NCBI RefSeq assembly: GCF_004117055.1
Contig: NZ_CP026363.1
Location: 4,301,001 to 4,365,000, forward strand
Reading direction: 5' to 3'
DNA: 64,000 bases
Source of the DNA: Brevibacillus agri
GTDB lineage: Bacteria; Bacillota; Bacilli; Brevibacillales; Brevibacillaceae
In this document: in pieces, positions 16,761-25,303 of the stretch
Position numbering within the stretch: the stretch's first letter is position 1
Layout: each line of letters begins with the position of its first letter
Translations under genes and position numbers: made by a program
The notes under the pieces: generated by a model
The model's database searches: none
What the model was told of the DNA's origin: nothing
Seen by the model: the letters and a program-made list of their open reading frames with translations, nothing else

Positions 16761-17791
16761 TTCATAGCACCGACTAAATCACGATGTTTTTCGAATCCAC
16801 ATTTGCATTTATACTTACGGTCTTGTGCCTTATTCTTCTCAGAGCATTTAGGGCATGTCTGACTTGTGTATGCAGGATTCACATGCTCAACTCTAATACC
16901 AACTAAATTCGCTTTATATTCAATGAACTGAGACAGGCGATAAAATGACCAAGTATGCAGATTCTTTTCGTTTTTACGGCTTGTTCTTGCCGTCTGTCTA
17001 ATATTCGCCAGTTGTTCCAAGCGAATGACAGAAATTTTATTGTCTTTTGCAAAATTTACGATAGCACGACTAACCTTATGGTCTTGGTCTTTCATCCAAC
17101 GTTGTTCTTTATCTTTTGAACTACGAATCGCATTTACCTTTTTCTTTTTGCCTAATGCTTTGCGTTCAGAACGGAACTTACGCTTCATGTACTTATTTTG
17201 TCTGCCATTCCCAAAGAAACGTACCTTTTCATCATCTGTTACAGCAACGGCAGGAACTTTTAACCCCAAATCAACCCCCATGACTTTTACTCCTGTTCCT
17301 TCCATAGTAGGTATGGTGACAGAAATTTGGGCAATCCATTTATTTGCTTTCTGTGTGATTCGAAGCGTACCTAATTTGTGTTTTAGCAAAGCAAAGTTAC
17401 GGTTGTCTTTATCAACTAACAAAGCACGGATAGGTGTTTTAGTTACCTTGCCGTCAATCATAATCGGCATGGAAATGTGCGTGAAATCAAACGAGTAGTT
17501 TTGATTGTTCCAAATGCAGACAGGTTTCTTCAAAACAGGAACAGTAGTGAATTTGCTTTTCTTCGCTTTCTTAAACACACTTTTCGCGTCCTTGATAGCT
17601 TGATTTTTAACGGCACTTGGCAAAGAAGCAGAAATATCCTTACTCGACTTCTTTGTGCTTTTCTTTTCAGCAACCATTTCGGAAACGAGAGTATTGATAG
17701 TGGAGAGGTACGTTTGACTCATCTCACGCAAAATAGAAGCCTGTTCTTTTGTTGGAAGCAATTTCACTTTGACTGTGATGGTCTGCGACAT
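16715..17791 (-). CDS. tnpB: RNA-guided nuclease TnpB (IS605 accessory protein)
   Basis: About 358 residues. The RuvC catalytic residues appear in place: GVDLG (Asp near 174), IRLEQLANIR (Glu near 259) and HRDLVGAMNI (Asp near 338). A zinc ribbon is formed by CPKC and CKCG near residues 313-331. The start is the ATG at 17791 after GGGGGTG; a GTG three codons upstream overlaps the tnpA stop. The complete catalytic set suggests an active RNA-guided DNA nuclease that has outlived its transposase. Confidence 0.9.
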   Translation of the reverse strand: MSQTITVKVKLLPTKEQASILREMSQTYLSTINTLVSEMVAEKKSTKKSSKDISASLPSAVKNQAIKDAKSVFKKAKKSKFTTVPVLKKPVCIWNNQNYSFDFTHISMPIMIDGKVTKTPIRALLVDKDNRNFALLKHKLGTLRITQKANKWIAQISVTIPTMEGTGVKVMGVDLGLKVPAVAVTDDEKVRFFGNGRQNKYMKRKFRSERKALGKKKKVNAIRSSKDKEQRWMKDQDHKVSRAIVNFAKDNKISVIRLEQLANIRQTARTSRKNEKNLHTWSFYRLSQFIEYKANLVGIRVEHVNPAYTSQTCPKCSEKNKAQDRKYKCKCGFEKHRDLVGAMNIRYAPVIDGNSQSA

Positions 17792-17796
17792 GATTT

Positions 17797-18079
17797 TCAC
17801 CCCCTTGTTTTCTGTTGTTCGACATATCGCTTTATCGTTTCACTTGATACATTTCCTGCGGTAGAATGGGAGTGCGTTGAGAAACATATGCGTATGGTCT
17901 TTGTCGCATTCAAGAGCAACAATCACAATTTGCAGTTCCTCACACCCTTCATGTACCAACTCTTTGAAGCGTTGTTCTACATCTGCTTGCAGAAAAATCT
18001 TTCTTCTGTACCGAGGGCAGAACACAAAATGGTAGTTTAATAATGAAAGGGTTGTGCTTGTTCTTCTGTATTCGTTCAT
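17797..18079 (-). pseudogene. tnpA: IS200-type transposase tnpA, internally deleted
   Basis: The N-terminal part of a Y1 HUH transposase is intact (YHFVFCPRYRRKIFL, ALECDKDHTHMF with the HUH histidines). The frame then jumps after NALP into the family's C-terminal end. In another frame, STAGNVSSETIKRYVEQQ, which holds the tyrosine helix, follows immediately. Roughly 45 internal codons are lost and the join is out of frame, so the open frame ends early at 17840. No active transposase can be made from this copy. Confidence 0.85.
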
Positions 18080-18229
18080 ACACCTATCGTATCAGTTTGT
18101 TTTATATACTACAACAAATGAACAACAAAAAAGAGTGGAATTTTCAAATACTTGAAGTACCACAAACCTTCGGTTTATTCGTGGTACTCCGTATTTGACC
18201 TCACTCTCATCCCGCCCCTAAAGGGGGTG

Positions 18230-19150
18230 CTATCGCACCGTAGCGGGCTTTCTCGTTCGGAAAATCTGTAAAAAACGGACAACTTCACCCGGCTGCGCCC
18301 GCGCTCCGCGCACGGCGAAAATTCCGCCCGTCGTCTCGCCGTAGTAGGCGCGAAAGCTTTTGATGACGTGCGACTGGTCGTAGTAGCCGCATTGTACGGC
18401 CGCGTCTGCAAAGGAAGCAGCCTGCCCTTTGGCGAGCAGTTGCAGCAAGCTCTGAAACTGGATGATGCGGGACAGCTCCTTCGGCCCGATGCCGAGCGCC
18501 TGCTGGAACATCCGGCGCACATTTCGTTCGCTGTAGCACACTTTTTCCGCCAGCGCCGCAACCGACAGATTCCCCTGATGCTCGTACAGATGCTGCATGC
18601 TGGTCAACAAGAGCGCATTTTGCCGCATCCCGTCGCGGTTCAGGCTCTGCATCAGCAGCCGCTCCGCCCAGGCAATCCGCTTGGCCGTGTCCGCCGCGTC
18701 CAGCATTCCTTCCATCGCCCACAGCGCCTCGCTCCCCCAGAGGTCCTCCAGCAAAACGTGCGCAGCGCTGACCTCCGCCACCGGAAAGCGGAAAAAACGG
18801 TCGGCCTCCTCCACGAAAAAACGGATGCCGAACATCGCCTGCGGCTCTACCAGCGGCATGAGTTCATAGGCGGTCATCAGTCCGGTGACAAACGCGCCGC
18901 GCCCGAACGATCTCGCTCCCAGATCGAAAATGATGTCGACGCAGCCGTCCGGGATGACTCTGTGCAAAAGCGGCGTGCTCTGCCCGTGGCCGTGGAACTG
19001 CGAAGTCCAATAGCAGGCCACGTAATTCGCCAGGCTTTTGCTGGGCAAGTATTCGCGATAGCTGTACTGGTCGTCGGAGCCCGTCCCTTGCAAGATCGGC
19101 GGCTGGACTGGTTGGTATCGTCTCATCTCGTTCTCCGTTTCCGTTCGCAT
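18230..19150 (-). CDS. AraC-family transcriptional regulator
   Basis: A 306-residue protein. The N-terminal part (about 25-165) resembles the DUF6597-type ligand domain (REYLPSKSLANYVACYWTS, PDGCVDIIFDLG). The C-terminal part (about 195-290) has the two helix-turn-helix motifs of AraC regulators (LSVAALAEKVCYSERNVRRMFQ, SFADAAVQCGYYDQSHVIKSF). Effector and targets are unknown; no neighbouring gene is an obvious target. The IS605 element lies just downstream without cutting the gene. Confidence 0.85.
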   Translation of the reverse strand: MRTETENEMRRYQPVQPPILQGTGSDDQYSYREYLPSKSLANYVACYWTSQFHGHGQSTPLLHRVIPDGCVDIIFDLGARSFGRGAFVTGLMTAYELMPLVEPQAMFGIRFFVEEADRFFRFPVAEVSAAHVLLEDLWGSEALWAMEGMLDAADTAKRIAWAERLLMQSLNRDGMRQNALLLTSMQHLYEHQGNLSVAALAEKVCYSERNVRRMFQQALGIGPKELSRIIQFQSLLQLLAKGQAASFADAAVQCGYYDQSHVIKSFRAYYGETTGGIFAVRGARAQPGEVVRFLQIFRTRKPATVR

Positions 19151-19271
19151 TTGCTTTTCCTAGAACATATTTTCCCCGCAATTGCCCAACTCCTGCTCAC
19201 TTTTTTCCATTTTGCTGTATATGTTAGCAAGAATGGAACTTTGATCTTTGCAAAAAGGCGAGGTGTCTAAC

Positions 19272-20042
19272 TTGATCTCCTCCTCCAAATGGAGCCTTCA
19301 TCAGTTTTTTTCCAAAAGCCCGCACATTCGTCCGTATTTGCCCCCTACAGACTTGTACCAGCCCGCTCTGTTGGAACCTTATCTTGCGAAGTACACGACC
19401 GTCTACATCAAGCCGACGCGAACCCACATGGGCAAAGGCATCATGCGCGTCTTGCAAACGGCGGACGGCTACCAGTTTGTAAAAGAGCGTGGCGAGCCTG
19501 TCCGGGTTGCCTCGCTGGCGGAGCTGAAGCAGCAGCTTGCCCGCCAGTGTACCGAAAAAAACTACATCATCCAAAAAGGGCTGGATTTGGCTGAGCTGAA
19601 CGGCCGCCCGTACGACATTCGCGTCATGATGATGCGCAACGGCCTCGGGAAATGGCAATATGCCGGGATGCTGGCAAAAGTAGCCGGAGCTGACAGCGTC
19701 ATCACGAACGTCGCCCGCGGAGGCGGCTACGCCGTCACAGTCCCTCACGCCTTGTCCAAGTCGCAAGCGGTCGCGCCGGAAAAAATCAAGGAGGTCGTCT
19801 CCCGGTTGATCCGCGTCAGCCACCGCGTCTGCGCCCATTTCAACAAATACCGCCACAGCGCGCAAATCGGGGTTGATTTCGCCATCGACAAAGCGGGCCA
19901 GCTCTCGATCATCGAGGTCAACTACGACTTCCCTTCTCACGCCCTGTTTGCGAAGCTCAAGGACAAAACATACTTCCGCACCATCAAGCGGCTGCATTTT
20001 CAGTACAAAAACCGGGGGAAGCGCAAAAAGAAAAACGTTTGA
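19272..20042 (+). CDS. YheC/YheD-family ATP-grasp protein
   Basis: A 256-residue protein with ATP-grasp features: VYIKPTRTHMGKGIMRV (nucleotide-binding lysine/glycine loop, about residues 42-58), YIIQKGLDLAELNGRPYDIRVMM (about 107-130), and a C-terminal VDFAIDKAGQLSIIEVNYDFPS with acidic metal ligands. YheC/YheD proteins are linked to the endospore coat in Bacillales; their ligase reaction is unknown. The TTG at 19272 is preferred because AGGCGAGGTG lies seven bases upstream. It is shorter than B. subtilis YheC/D but contains the full grasp domain. Confidence 0.75.
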   Translation: MISSSKWSLHQFFSKSPHIRPYLPPTDLYQPALLEPYLAKYTTVYIKPTRTHMGKGIMRVLQTADGYQFVKERGEPVRVASLAELKQQLARQCTEKNYIIQKGLDLAELNGRPYDIRVMMMRNGLGKWQYAGMLAKVAGADSVITNVARGGGYAVTVPHALSKSQAVAPEKIKEVVSRLIRVSHRVCAHFNKYRHSAQIGVDFAIDKAGQLSIIEVNYDFPSHALFAKLKDKTYFRTIKRLHFQYKNRGKRKKKNV

Positions 20043-20158
20043 CGAATACGGCAGAAAACGCTGCGGATAGGGCTTTCAGATCGCCTCTGATTCTCTATCT
20101 TTTCTTTTTGCGGGTTGCGGGCAAAAAATGAGCAGAATGCTACGATTCTCTCAACAGA

Positions 20159-20187
20159 AGTTAATTGATTAACTGATACGTTTAACC
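20159..20187. promoter_or_regulatory. LacI-type operator near the regulator remnant
   Basis: AGTTAATTGATTAACT (20159-20174) followed by a half-site ATACGTTTAACC. It is a variant of the three AGTTAAACGTTTAACT sites at 20.96-21.10 kb, which suggests autoregulation. Confidence 0.55.
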
Positions 20188-20824
20188 AAGCGTTGGCAAA
20201 ATCATCTTCATCGGCCTGTTTTCGGACATGTCCTTCCAGCAAAGTATCCAGAGCGTCCTCGACTGGAATATTCCCGTCGTCTACGCCAATCGCTGCATTC
20301 CGTTCGCCGGATTTCCGCTGCTGTACCCGGACTTGGTCAAGGCCAGCCGTCTAGGCACCGAGTATTTGCGCTCCAGCGGAAAGCGGCGGCTCGCCTTCGT
20401 CCACAAGCAATTGCCCGACCATCTGCTCCCTTATTTTCTCGACGGGTACCGCCAGGCGACCGGAAGCGCGGAAAAACCGTTGCTGCTGGAAATGGCCGAT
20501 AGCATGGACCTGGCAAAAGACTGCATCCCGGCCCTGTTGCAACACAACATTGACGGCGTCTTCGTCCTGAACGAGCTAAGTGCCGTCTGTCTGACAAAAG
20601 CATTGGTGCAGGCAAACATCCGGATTCCCGAAGACATGGCGGTGCTGAGTCTGGGCAACTCCTTGATGTCGGAAATCTCTACGCCCGAGCTGACTTGCGT
20701 GGACTTGCACAACCGCGAGCTCGGGGTCAAAAGCGCCGAGATCATTTTAAGCCAGATTCGCAAAGAAGAGTTCGAACCCGTCACCATACTGGAGCCGTTC
20801 ATCGTCGTGCGCAACTCCGCCTGA
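20186..20824 (+). pseudogene. LacI-family regulator lacking its DNA-binding domain
   Basis: About 212 codons covering the effector-binding domain of a LacI/GalR regulator (KIIFIGLFSD, IPVVYANRCIPF, HNIDGVFVLNELSAVCLTKAL, IPEDMAVLSLGNS). The N-terminal helix-turn-helix and first part of the sensor domain are absent. A stop codon lies at 20183-20185 and operator-like DNA stands directly in front. The first ATG is at 20228. The gene looks truncated at its 5' end and cannot bind the operators beside it. It originally probably controlled the adenine-deaminase gene downstream. Confidence 0.75.
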
Positions 20825-20921
20825 CTTTTTCAAAAGAATAGCCGGCCGTTCGAAAACCTGGCTGCGCCACGGGCTTGGCTCAGCCTTGGTTGCCCTTTCT
20901 TGTACACTCTTCATCTGCGCA

Positions 20922-20941
20922 AAAAAGACTTCGCGTCTTTT
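20922..20941 (+). terminator. Small hairpin after the LacI remnant
   Basis: AAAAGAC-TTCGC-GTCTTTT stem about 100 bp after the stop codon. A weak terminator. Confidence 0.4.
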
Positions 20942-20960
20942 GAGCTTTCGTTTCCCCTTT

Positions 20961-20978
20961 TAGTTAAACGTTTAACTA
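20961..20978. promoter_or_regulatory. LacI-type operator 1
   Basis: Perfect 18-bp palindrome TAGTTAAACGTTTAACTA with central CG, typical of LacI/GalR-family operators. First of three upstream of the adenine-deaminase-like gene. Confidence 0.75.
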
Positions 20979-21029
20979 CAACCGTTTTCCTCTGCCGACA
21001 AGCTTTCCCACATGTTTTTTTGCTGGTTG

Positions 21030-21045
21030 AGTTAAACGTTTAACT
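21030..21045. promoter_or_regulatory. LacI-type operator 2
   Basis: Perfect 16-bp palindrome AGTTAAACGTTTAACT; its centre is 68 bp from operator 1. Confidence 0.75.
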
Positions 21046-21085
21046 GAATGTTTTGCTCCATGCTACATACGTTTCGCAAACGCAT

Positions 21086-21105
21086 TTAGTTAAACGATTA
21101 ACTAA
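21086..21105. promoter_or_regulatory. LacI-type operator 3
   Basis: TTAGTTAAACGATTAACTAA, one symmetric pair off perfect, centred 58 bp from operator 2 and about 88 bp before the deaminase start. Confidence 0.7.
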
Positions 21106-21183
21106 CCCTCTCCATTCGATAAGTGCAGAGCTTACTCGCTCTCCTTATATAAATTTTTCCCAAGGAAAGGAAGAACTGAAGCC

Positions 21184-22616
21184 ATGAAGCAAACAGAAAC
21201 GAACCACCTTGAACAAGTCCGTGCGATTTTCGCTATTTTGCACGGCAAGAAGGAAGCCGACCTGCTATTAAAAAACCTGAATATTCTGGATGTGCATGGA
21301 GAAACCGTCTACCACGGCTCCCTGCTCGTTTACGACAAGCGAATCGTCGCGCTCAATCCGGACGAGTCGGTCATCCGGGTCAAAGAAGTGTTTGACGGGC
21401 AAGGGCTGTATGCAATCCCCGGCTTGATCGATGCCCACCTGCACTTCGAATCCCAGCTCGCCCACCCGACAGCGCTTGCGGAAGCGATGGTGCCGTGCGG
21501 GACTACGACGATTTTTGCCGAATGTCTCGACCTGCTCAGCGAGGCTGGCGAAGACGGGGTACGCGCCGCGCAAAACTTGTTCCGCGACTATGACAAGCTG
21601 CCTTACCGCCTGTACGCTTTTGCTCCCCGCAAAAAGACGGCGGCTTGGGTGACCAAGGAAGTGCTGGAGATGGAGCCGGTCATCGGGTTAGGCGAATTTG
21701 AGCACTTCACCTACAGCAAAGGCGATGAGGACGATTTCCAGAAAGCGGCCTGGGTGCGGGCAAAAGGCGGCTTCATGAACGGACACTGGGGCCTGACCGC
21801 TCTGCCGGACATGGTGCTGAACTACTTGCCTGCGATCGGGGTATCCAACAACCACGACGTCTGGAACGGCGACGACATCGAAAAAAGCATTCGCTACGGT
21901 TTCCCGACGCAGATCAAGTTCGGCGTCGGCAGCAGCGAAGTCATCCAGACGCTGTTGCGCTCCATCGTCGACCGCAAGTTCCCGACGGAAAACTTCATGC
22001 TCTGCACGGACAATATTTCGATTGAACGCTTGCGGAAGCTGGGCCACATGGATTGGATCATTTCGCTTTGCGCCCAGATGGGCATCAGTCCGATCAAGGC
22101 GATAAAATGGCTTCCTACAATACCGCCAAGGCGTATCATATGGACGATCAGATCGGCTCTTTGACACCAGGCCGTTTTGCCGATATCGTTTCGACAGACA
22201 GCTTGTCGCAGATCAACCCGCTGTACGTCTTCAAAGACGGCGAACTGATTGCCAAGGACCTGTCCGTCATTCGCCGCTATGCCGATGGCAAGCGCCACGT
22301 CGTCAACGGCTTGTTTAAAGGCGTGTACGTCGAGCACGGCGCCGTGGCAACCTCCTGGCCCGCTCCGCTCCCCTACTTTGTCGTCGTCGGACAGGACAGT
22401 GCGGAGATGTGCTACTGCGCCAAAGTAGTGGACAAGTATTCGGGAGCGTGCATCGTGACCGACAACCAGACTAACAAAAGCGTACTGCCGCTGGAAATCT
22501 ACGGCGTGATGGCAAACATGACCGCAAGCGAGCTGACCAAAAGCGCCGACGCGATTGACGCCGCGCTGGAGGAACTGGGCAACCGCAACGAAGGTGAGCC
22601 TGTCGTGAACAAGTGA
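21184..22616 (+). pseudogene. Adenine-deaminase-like amidohydrolase, frameshifted and internally deleted
   Basis: The first frame (21184-22105) encodes an amidohydrolase N-terminus with the metal motif GLIDAHLHFES and GLGEFEHF. At the A-run 22104-22107 one A appears lost: ...ISPIKAIK must continue as MASYNTAKAYHMDDQIGSL in the next frame to 22616. The C-terminal domain then has GRFADIV and the deaminase end PLPYFVVVGQD. Compared with adenine deaminases of about 590 residues, some 100 residues before the HGAVATSW segment are missing. AGGAAAGG precedes the ATG. Three LacI-type operators stand upstream. Probably inactive. Confidence 0.75.
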
Positions 22617-22747
22617 ACAAGCTGCTCAGCCTGTTTATTTCCTTGCATCGCTTCCGCTTCATGGAATAGCGGCAGAGTCGACAGATGCTCCGGTTTTTTG
22701 CCCGGCGTCCTCTCCCGCTTTTTACGTGAATCCTTTCGTTTAAAAAA

Positions 22748-22760
22748 GAAAGCGCTTTAA
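22748..22760. promoter_or_regulatory. Possible cre (CcpA) site
   Basis: GAAAGCGCTTTAA, close to the Bacillus cre consensus (TGAAAGCGCTTTCA) with a perfect AAAGCGCTTT core. No intact gene follows it. Confidence 0.3.
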
Positions 22761-22937
22761 AAGCGCGGGCCAGGCCCCTCATGGAACATCCTCTCCCGCT
22801 GCCTGCGCAACTGCTGGGGGAACATCAAAACAGCTTTCGACTGCTCCCTCCTGGTCGCCTCGGCGTGCATCGGCCTGCTGTTCCTGGGCGAAATCATGTT
22901 CAAGTCGCCTTTTCGCGCACGGTACAAACCTGGTTAA
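22761..22937 (+). pseudogene. Possible membrane-protein remnant
   Basis: A short open frame after a TAA at 22758, with no start codon or ribosome site. It contains NCWGNIKTAFDCSLLVASAC followed by IGLLFLGEIM, like the last helices of a small membrane protein (a YczE/YitT-like pattern is only a guess). Taken with the surrounding decay, it may be a gene tail. The rest of 22617-22943 shows nothing recognisable. Confidence 0.3.
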
Positions 22938-22943
22938 AAAAAC

Positions 22944-22979
22944 AAAAGCAAGCCGCACCAGTTGGTCGGCTTGCTTTTT
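22944..22979. terminator. Bidirectional terminator after mscL
   Basis: AAAAGCAAGCCG pairs with CGGCTTGCTTTT, with T runs on both sides. Confidence 0.85.
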
Positions 22980-23012
22980 CGTTTTGCGTCTTCTGTACGC
23001 TCAAGTCTGTGG

Positions 23013-23477
23013 TTATTCGTGCGCCAACGCCGCTCCGTTTGTATCGAGCATGGAGGTGCAATGCGGGCAGCGGGTCGCCTTGATCGGAATGGTCGTGATG
23101 CAATGCGGGCATTCCTTCGTCGTTTCCGGCGCTTTGACCACTTCCTGCTTGCGCTTGAAGCGGTTCAACTGCTTGATGACGATGAAGATAGAAAACGCGA
23201 TAATCAGAAAATCAATGACAGAATTCAGGAAAAGTCCGTAGTTCAGGGTTGCAGCCCCGCCGTTTTTTGCTTCCGCAAGCGTATTGTAATGAACGCCGTT
23301 CAGCGCGATGAACAGATTCGTAAAATCAACTTTGCCCAAAAGCAGACCGATTAACGGCGTAATAATGTCGTTGACCAAAGAAGTCACGATTTTGCCGAAG
23401 GCTCCCCCGATGACAACCCCGACGGCCAGATCGAGCACATTTCCTTTTAACGCAAACTCTTTGAACTCTTTCAACAT
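23013..23477 (-). CDS. mscL: Large-conductance mechanosensitive channel with zinc-ribbon tail
   Basis: A 154-residue MscL. The N-terminal helix and TM1 ([20 protein letters not shown], about 5-24), the periplasmic loop and TM2 ([15 protein letters not shown], about 87-101) are complete. The C-terminus (about 118-142) adds two CPHC motifs (ECPHC, RCPHC) forming a zinc ribbon in place of the usual short helical bundle. MscL opens under membrane tension to release osmolytes. The start ATG at 23477 is preceded by AAGGAGG. Not obviously in an operon with the nucleoside hydrolases 12 bp upstream, although close spacing allows read-through. Confidence 0.92.
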   Translation of the reverse strand: MLKEFKEFALKGNVLDLAVGVVIGGAFGKIVTSLVNDIITPLIGLLLGKVDFTNLFIALNGVHYNTLAEAKNGGAATLNYGLFLNSVIDFLIIAFSIFIVIKQLNRFKRKQEVVKAPETTKECPHCITTIPIKATRCPHCTSMLDTNGAALAHE

Positions 23478-23489
23478 AACGATTCCTCC

Positions 23490-24422
23490 TTAATTTCCCA
23501 TGACATGCCGCAAAAAATGCTGCACAAAACGCTCGTGGTCGACCTTCAGGCAAACTTGTACATTCGCAGCCTGGGCAGGACGAGCCCGCCTGTCGCCAAT
23601 CGTGCGCGCGTCGCTTGCGCCCCCGGAAGTGTCGACTTCGACGTGCATCGGGACGGCCTTCACAAACGTCGGGTCAATCACGACGCCGACCGCCAGCGGA
23701 TCGTGCAGGCCGCAGCCGCGCACATTGCCTACCGTCGCGTAAGCGTCCATGTACAGCTCGCACATATCGGCAAACACCCGGCTTACAGGCGTGTCACGCG
23801 CTCTCCATTCCCGCAGGTGCTCGCGCGTAAGCAGCGTCTGCATCGTCACGTCAAGCCCCACCAGTGTCAGCGGGATACCTGACTGCATGACGAAAGCGGC
23901 CGCTTCCGGATCGGCGCAGATGTTGGCTTCCGCCACTGGCGTGCGATTGCCCGGCACGGTGACCGCTCCGCCCATCGCGACAACCTGCTCGATGAGCGTG
24001 ACGATTTCCGGCGCCGCCATGATCGCCCGGGCGAGATTGGTCATGCTTCCGACCGTGATGAGCGTAATTTGGCCAGGGTTCGCCTTGATTGTGGAGATGA
24101 GAAACTGCGTGGCGCTCTCTGGCTGTGCGGCTGTCACGGGCGGCGGCAGGACGACATTGCCCAGACCGTTTTCGCCGTGGAACAGCCGTGCCTTGCCCGT
24201 CAGCTCGCGGACGATCGGACGGGCCGCTCCCTGGTAAACAGGGATGTCGGCTGCGCCCAGCAGCTCCAGCATTTGCAGCGTATTTCTCGTCGCTTCCTCG
24301 ACGGTAATATTGCCAAACGTCGTCGTGATCCCGCATACCTCCAGGGCCGGGGAGTGAATAGCGTAGGAGATCGCCAACGCGTCGTCAATGCCCGTATCCA
24401 CGTCCAAAATGACTTTTTTCAC
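23490..24422 (-). CDS. Nucleoside hydrolase (IUNH family), catalytic
   Basis: A 310-residue inosine/uridine-preferring nucleoside hydrolase. The N-terminal calcium-binding motif DVDTGIDDALA is complete, AEANICADPEAAAFV is present mid-protein, and the C-terminal HDPLAV supplies the catalytic histidine and fourth calcium-binding aspartate. It splits ribonucleosides into base and ribose. The GTG start at 24422 overlaps the stop of the upstream paralogue (GTGA), so the two are translationally coupled. The purine or pyrimidine preference is unclear. Confidence 0.9.
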   Translation of the reverse strand: MKKVILDVDTGIDDALAISYAIHSPALEVCGITTTFGNITVEEATRNTLQMLELLGAADIPVYQGAARPIVRELTGKARLFHGENGLGNVVLPPPVTAAQPESATQFLISTIKANPGQITLITVGSMTNLARAIMAAPEIVTLIEQVVAMGGAVTVPGNRTPVAEANICADPEAAAFVMQSGIPLTLVGLDVTMQTLLTREHLREWRARDTPVSRVFADMCELYMDAYATVGNVRGCGLHDPLAVGVVIDPTFVKAVPMHVEVDTSGGASDARTIGDRRARPAQAANVQVCLKVDHERFVQHFLRHVMGN

Positions 24423-25303
24423 GATCGTCCATCCCCTTTCTCCGGCAGTTGCTGCAGTCCTGCGAGCACAGCCCCGGCTTTGATGCCTACGCACACGGCC
24501 GCGTCTGTGCCCACGCTTGGTTTCGCCCTCAGATCGGCGAGCAGGGCGCCGCGCGACAATTCGCTCTGGCACTCGACCGCAAGCTTCATTTGCTCGACAA
24601 AAATGCGCTCAGGGGACTCGGCTGCCATAATCGCTGCCAGCGCGTGAACGGCAGAAGCTGTTTTTTCCGCGGAAAAGAAAGCCTCTGCCTCTGCTGCTGT
24701 CACAAGCCCAGCCGCCTTCGCACGCTTTGCCAACTCGTCTATGTACGCCTCCGCCGCCGACAGCGATTCCGTCGCGTCCAACGGAACGAACAGAAGCGGC
24801 AGCCGTGCTGCCAGGACGAACGCCGCCGCTTCCGGGTCCGCGTGCAGATTGGCTTCCGCGACCGACGTCACGTCTCCCGGCACGCGAATCGCGCCGCCCC
24901 GCACGACCAGCCGTTCAAGCGCTGATGTCCATTCGTGGTTCCTCGCCATTGCCATCGCCACTGTCGTCAAACGCCCCAGCGTCACCAGCGTGTACGGATT
25001 GGCCGAATCGTGCCTCAGCTCGGACAAAAATGACACGCCGTCACTGGTCGCAGCAGCCCCTGCCTGCGCGTCTGTTTCTCTGTGAAAAAGCGGCCGGCTC
25101 GCACCTGCCACTACCGGAATTGTTGCATTTGGCTGCACCAGCTCGATCAGCTTTTGCGCCAGCCTGATGCCGCGCTGCGGCTCTGCGTCGGTAACGACGA
25201 TGCCGCTCACCTGAACGTTTGCCGATTGCAGCGCATACCAGAGCGCCAATGCTTGATCGAGCCCGCCGCTATAATCAATCAGCAGCCGCTGTTTTTGTGC
25301 CAT
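24419..25303 (-). CDS. Degenerate nucleoside hydrolase paralogue
   Basis: A 294-residue IUNH-fold protein, upstream partner of the catalytic copy. The metal motif is DYSGGLDQA where the family has DxDxxxDDA: the second Asp is Ser and the last Asp is Gln. The C-terminal HDP is replaced by HAL, so the calcium site is lost, yet AEANLHADPEAAAFVL is preserved. It is thus likely inactive as a hydrolase and may be a regulatory or structural subunit. The start at 25303 follows GGGGAG. It overlaps the catalytic gene by 4 bp. Confidence 0.85.
   Translation of the reverse strand: MAQKQRLLIDYSGGLDQALALWYALQSANVQVSGIVVTDAEPQRGIRLAQKLIELVQPNATIPVVAGASRPLFHRETDAQAGAAATSDGVSFLSELRHDSANPYTLVTLGRLTTVAMAMARNHEWTSALERLVVRGGAIRVPGDVTSVAEANLHADPEAAAFVLAARLPLLFVPLDATESLSAAEAYIDELAKRAKAAGLVTAAEAEAFFSAEKTASAVHALAAIMAAESPERIFVEQMKLAVECQSELSRGALLADLRAKPSVGTDAAVCVGIKAGAVLAGLQQLPEKGDGRS

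Larger units (their letters stand above)
16561..18198 (-). mobile_element. IS200/IS605-family element with damaged tnpA
   Basis: About 1.6 kb bounded by imperfect hairpins rather than inverted repeats. The right end has ACTCCCAC/GTGGGATT (16566-16573 with 16611-16618). The left end has GAAGTACCAC/GTGGTACTCC (about 18154-18190). It carries tnpB and a broken tnpA in tandem on the minus strand. It sits between the VOC gene and the 3' end of the AraC-type gene without disrupting either. Exact boundaries are estimates. Because tnpA is dead, movement would need a transposase in trans. Confidence 0.75.
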
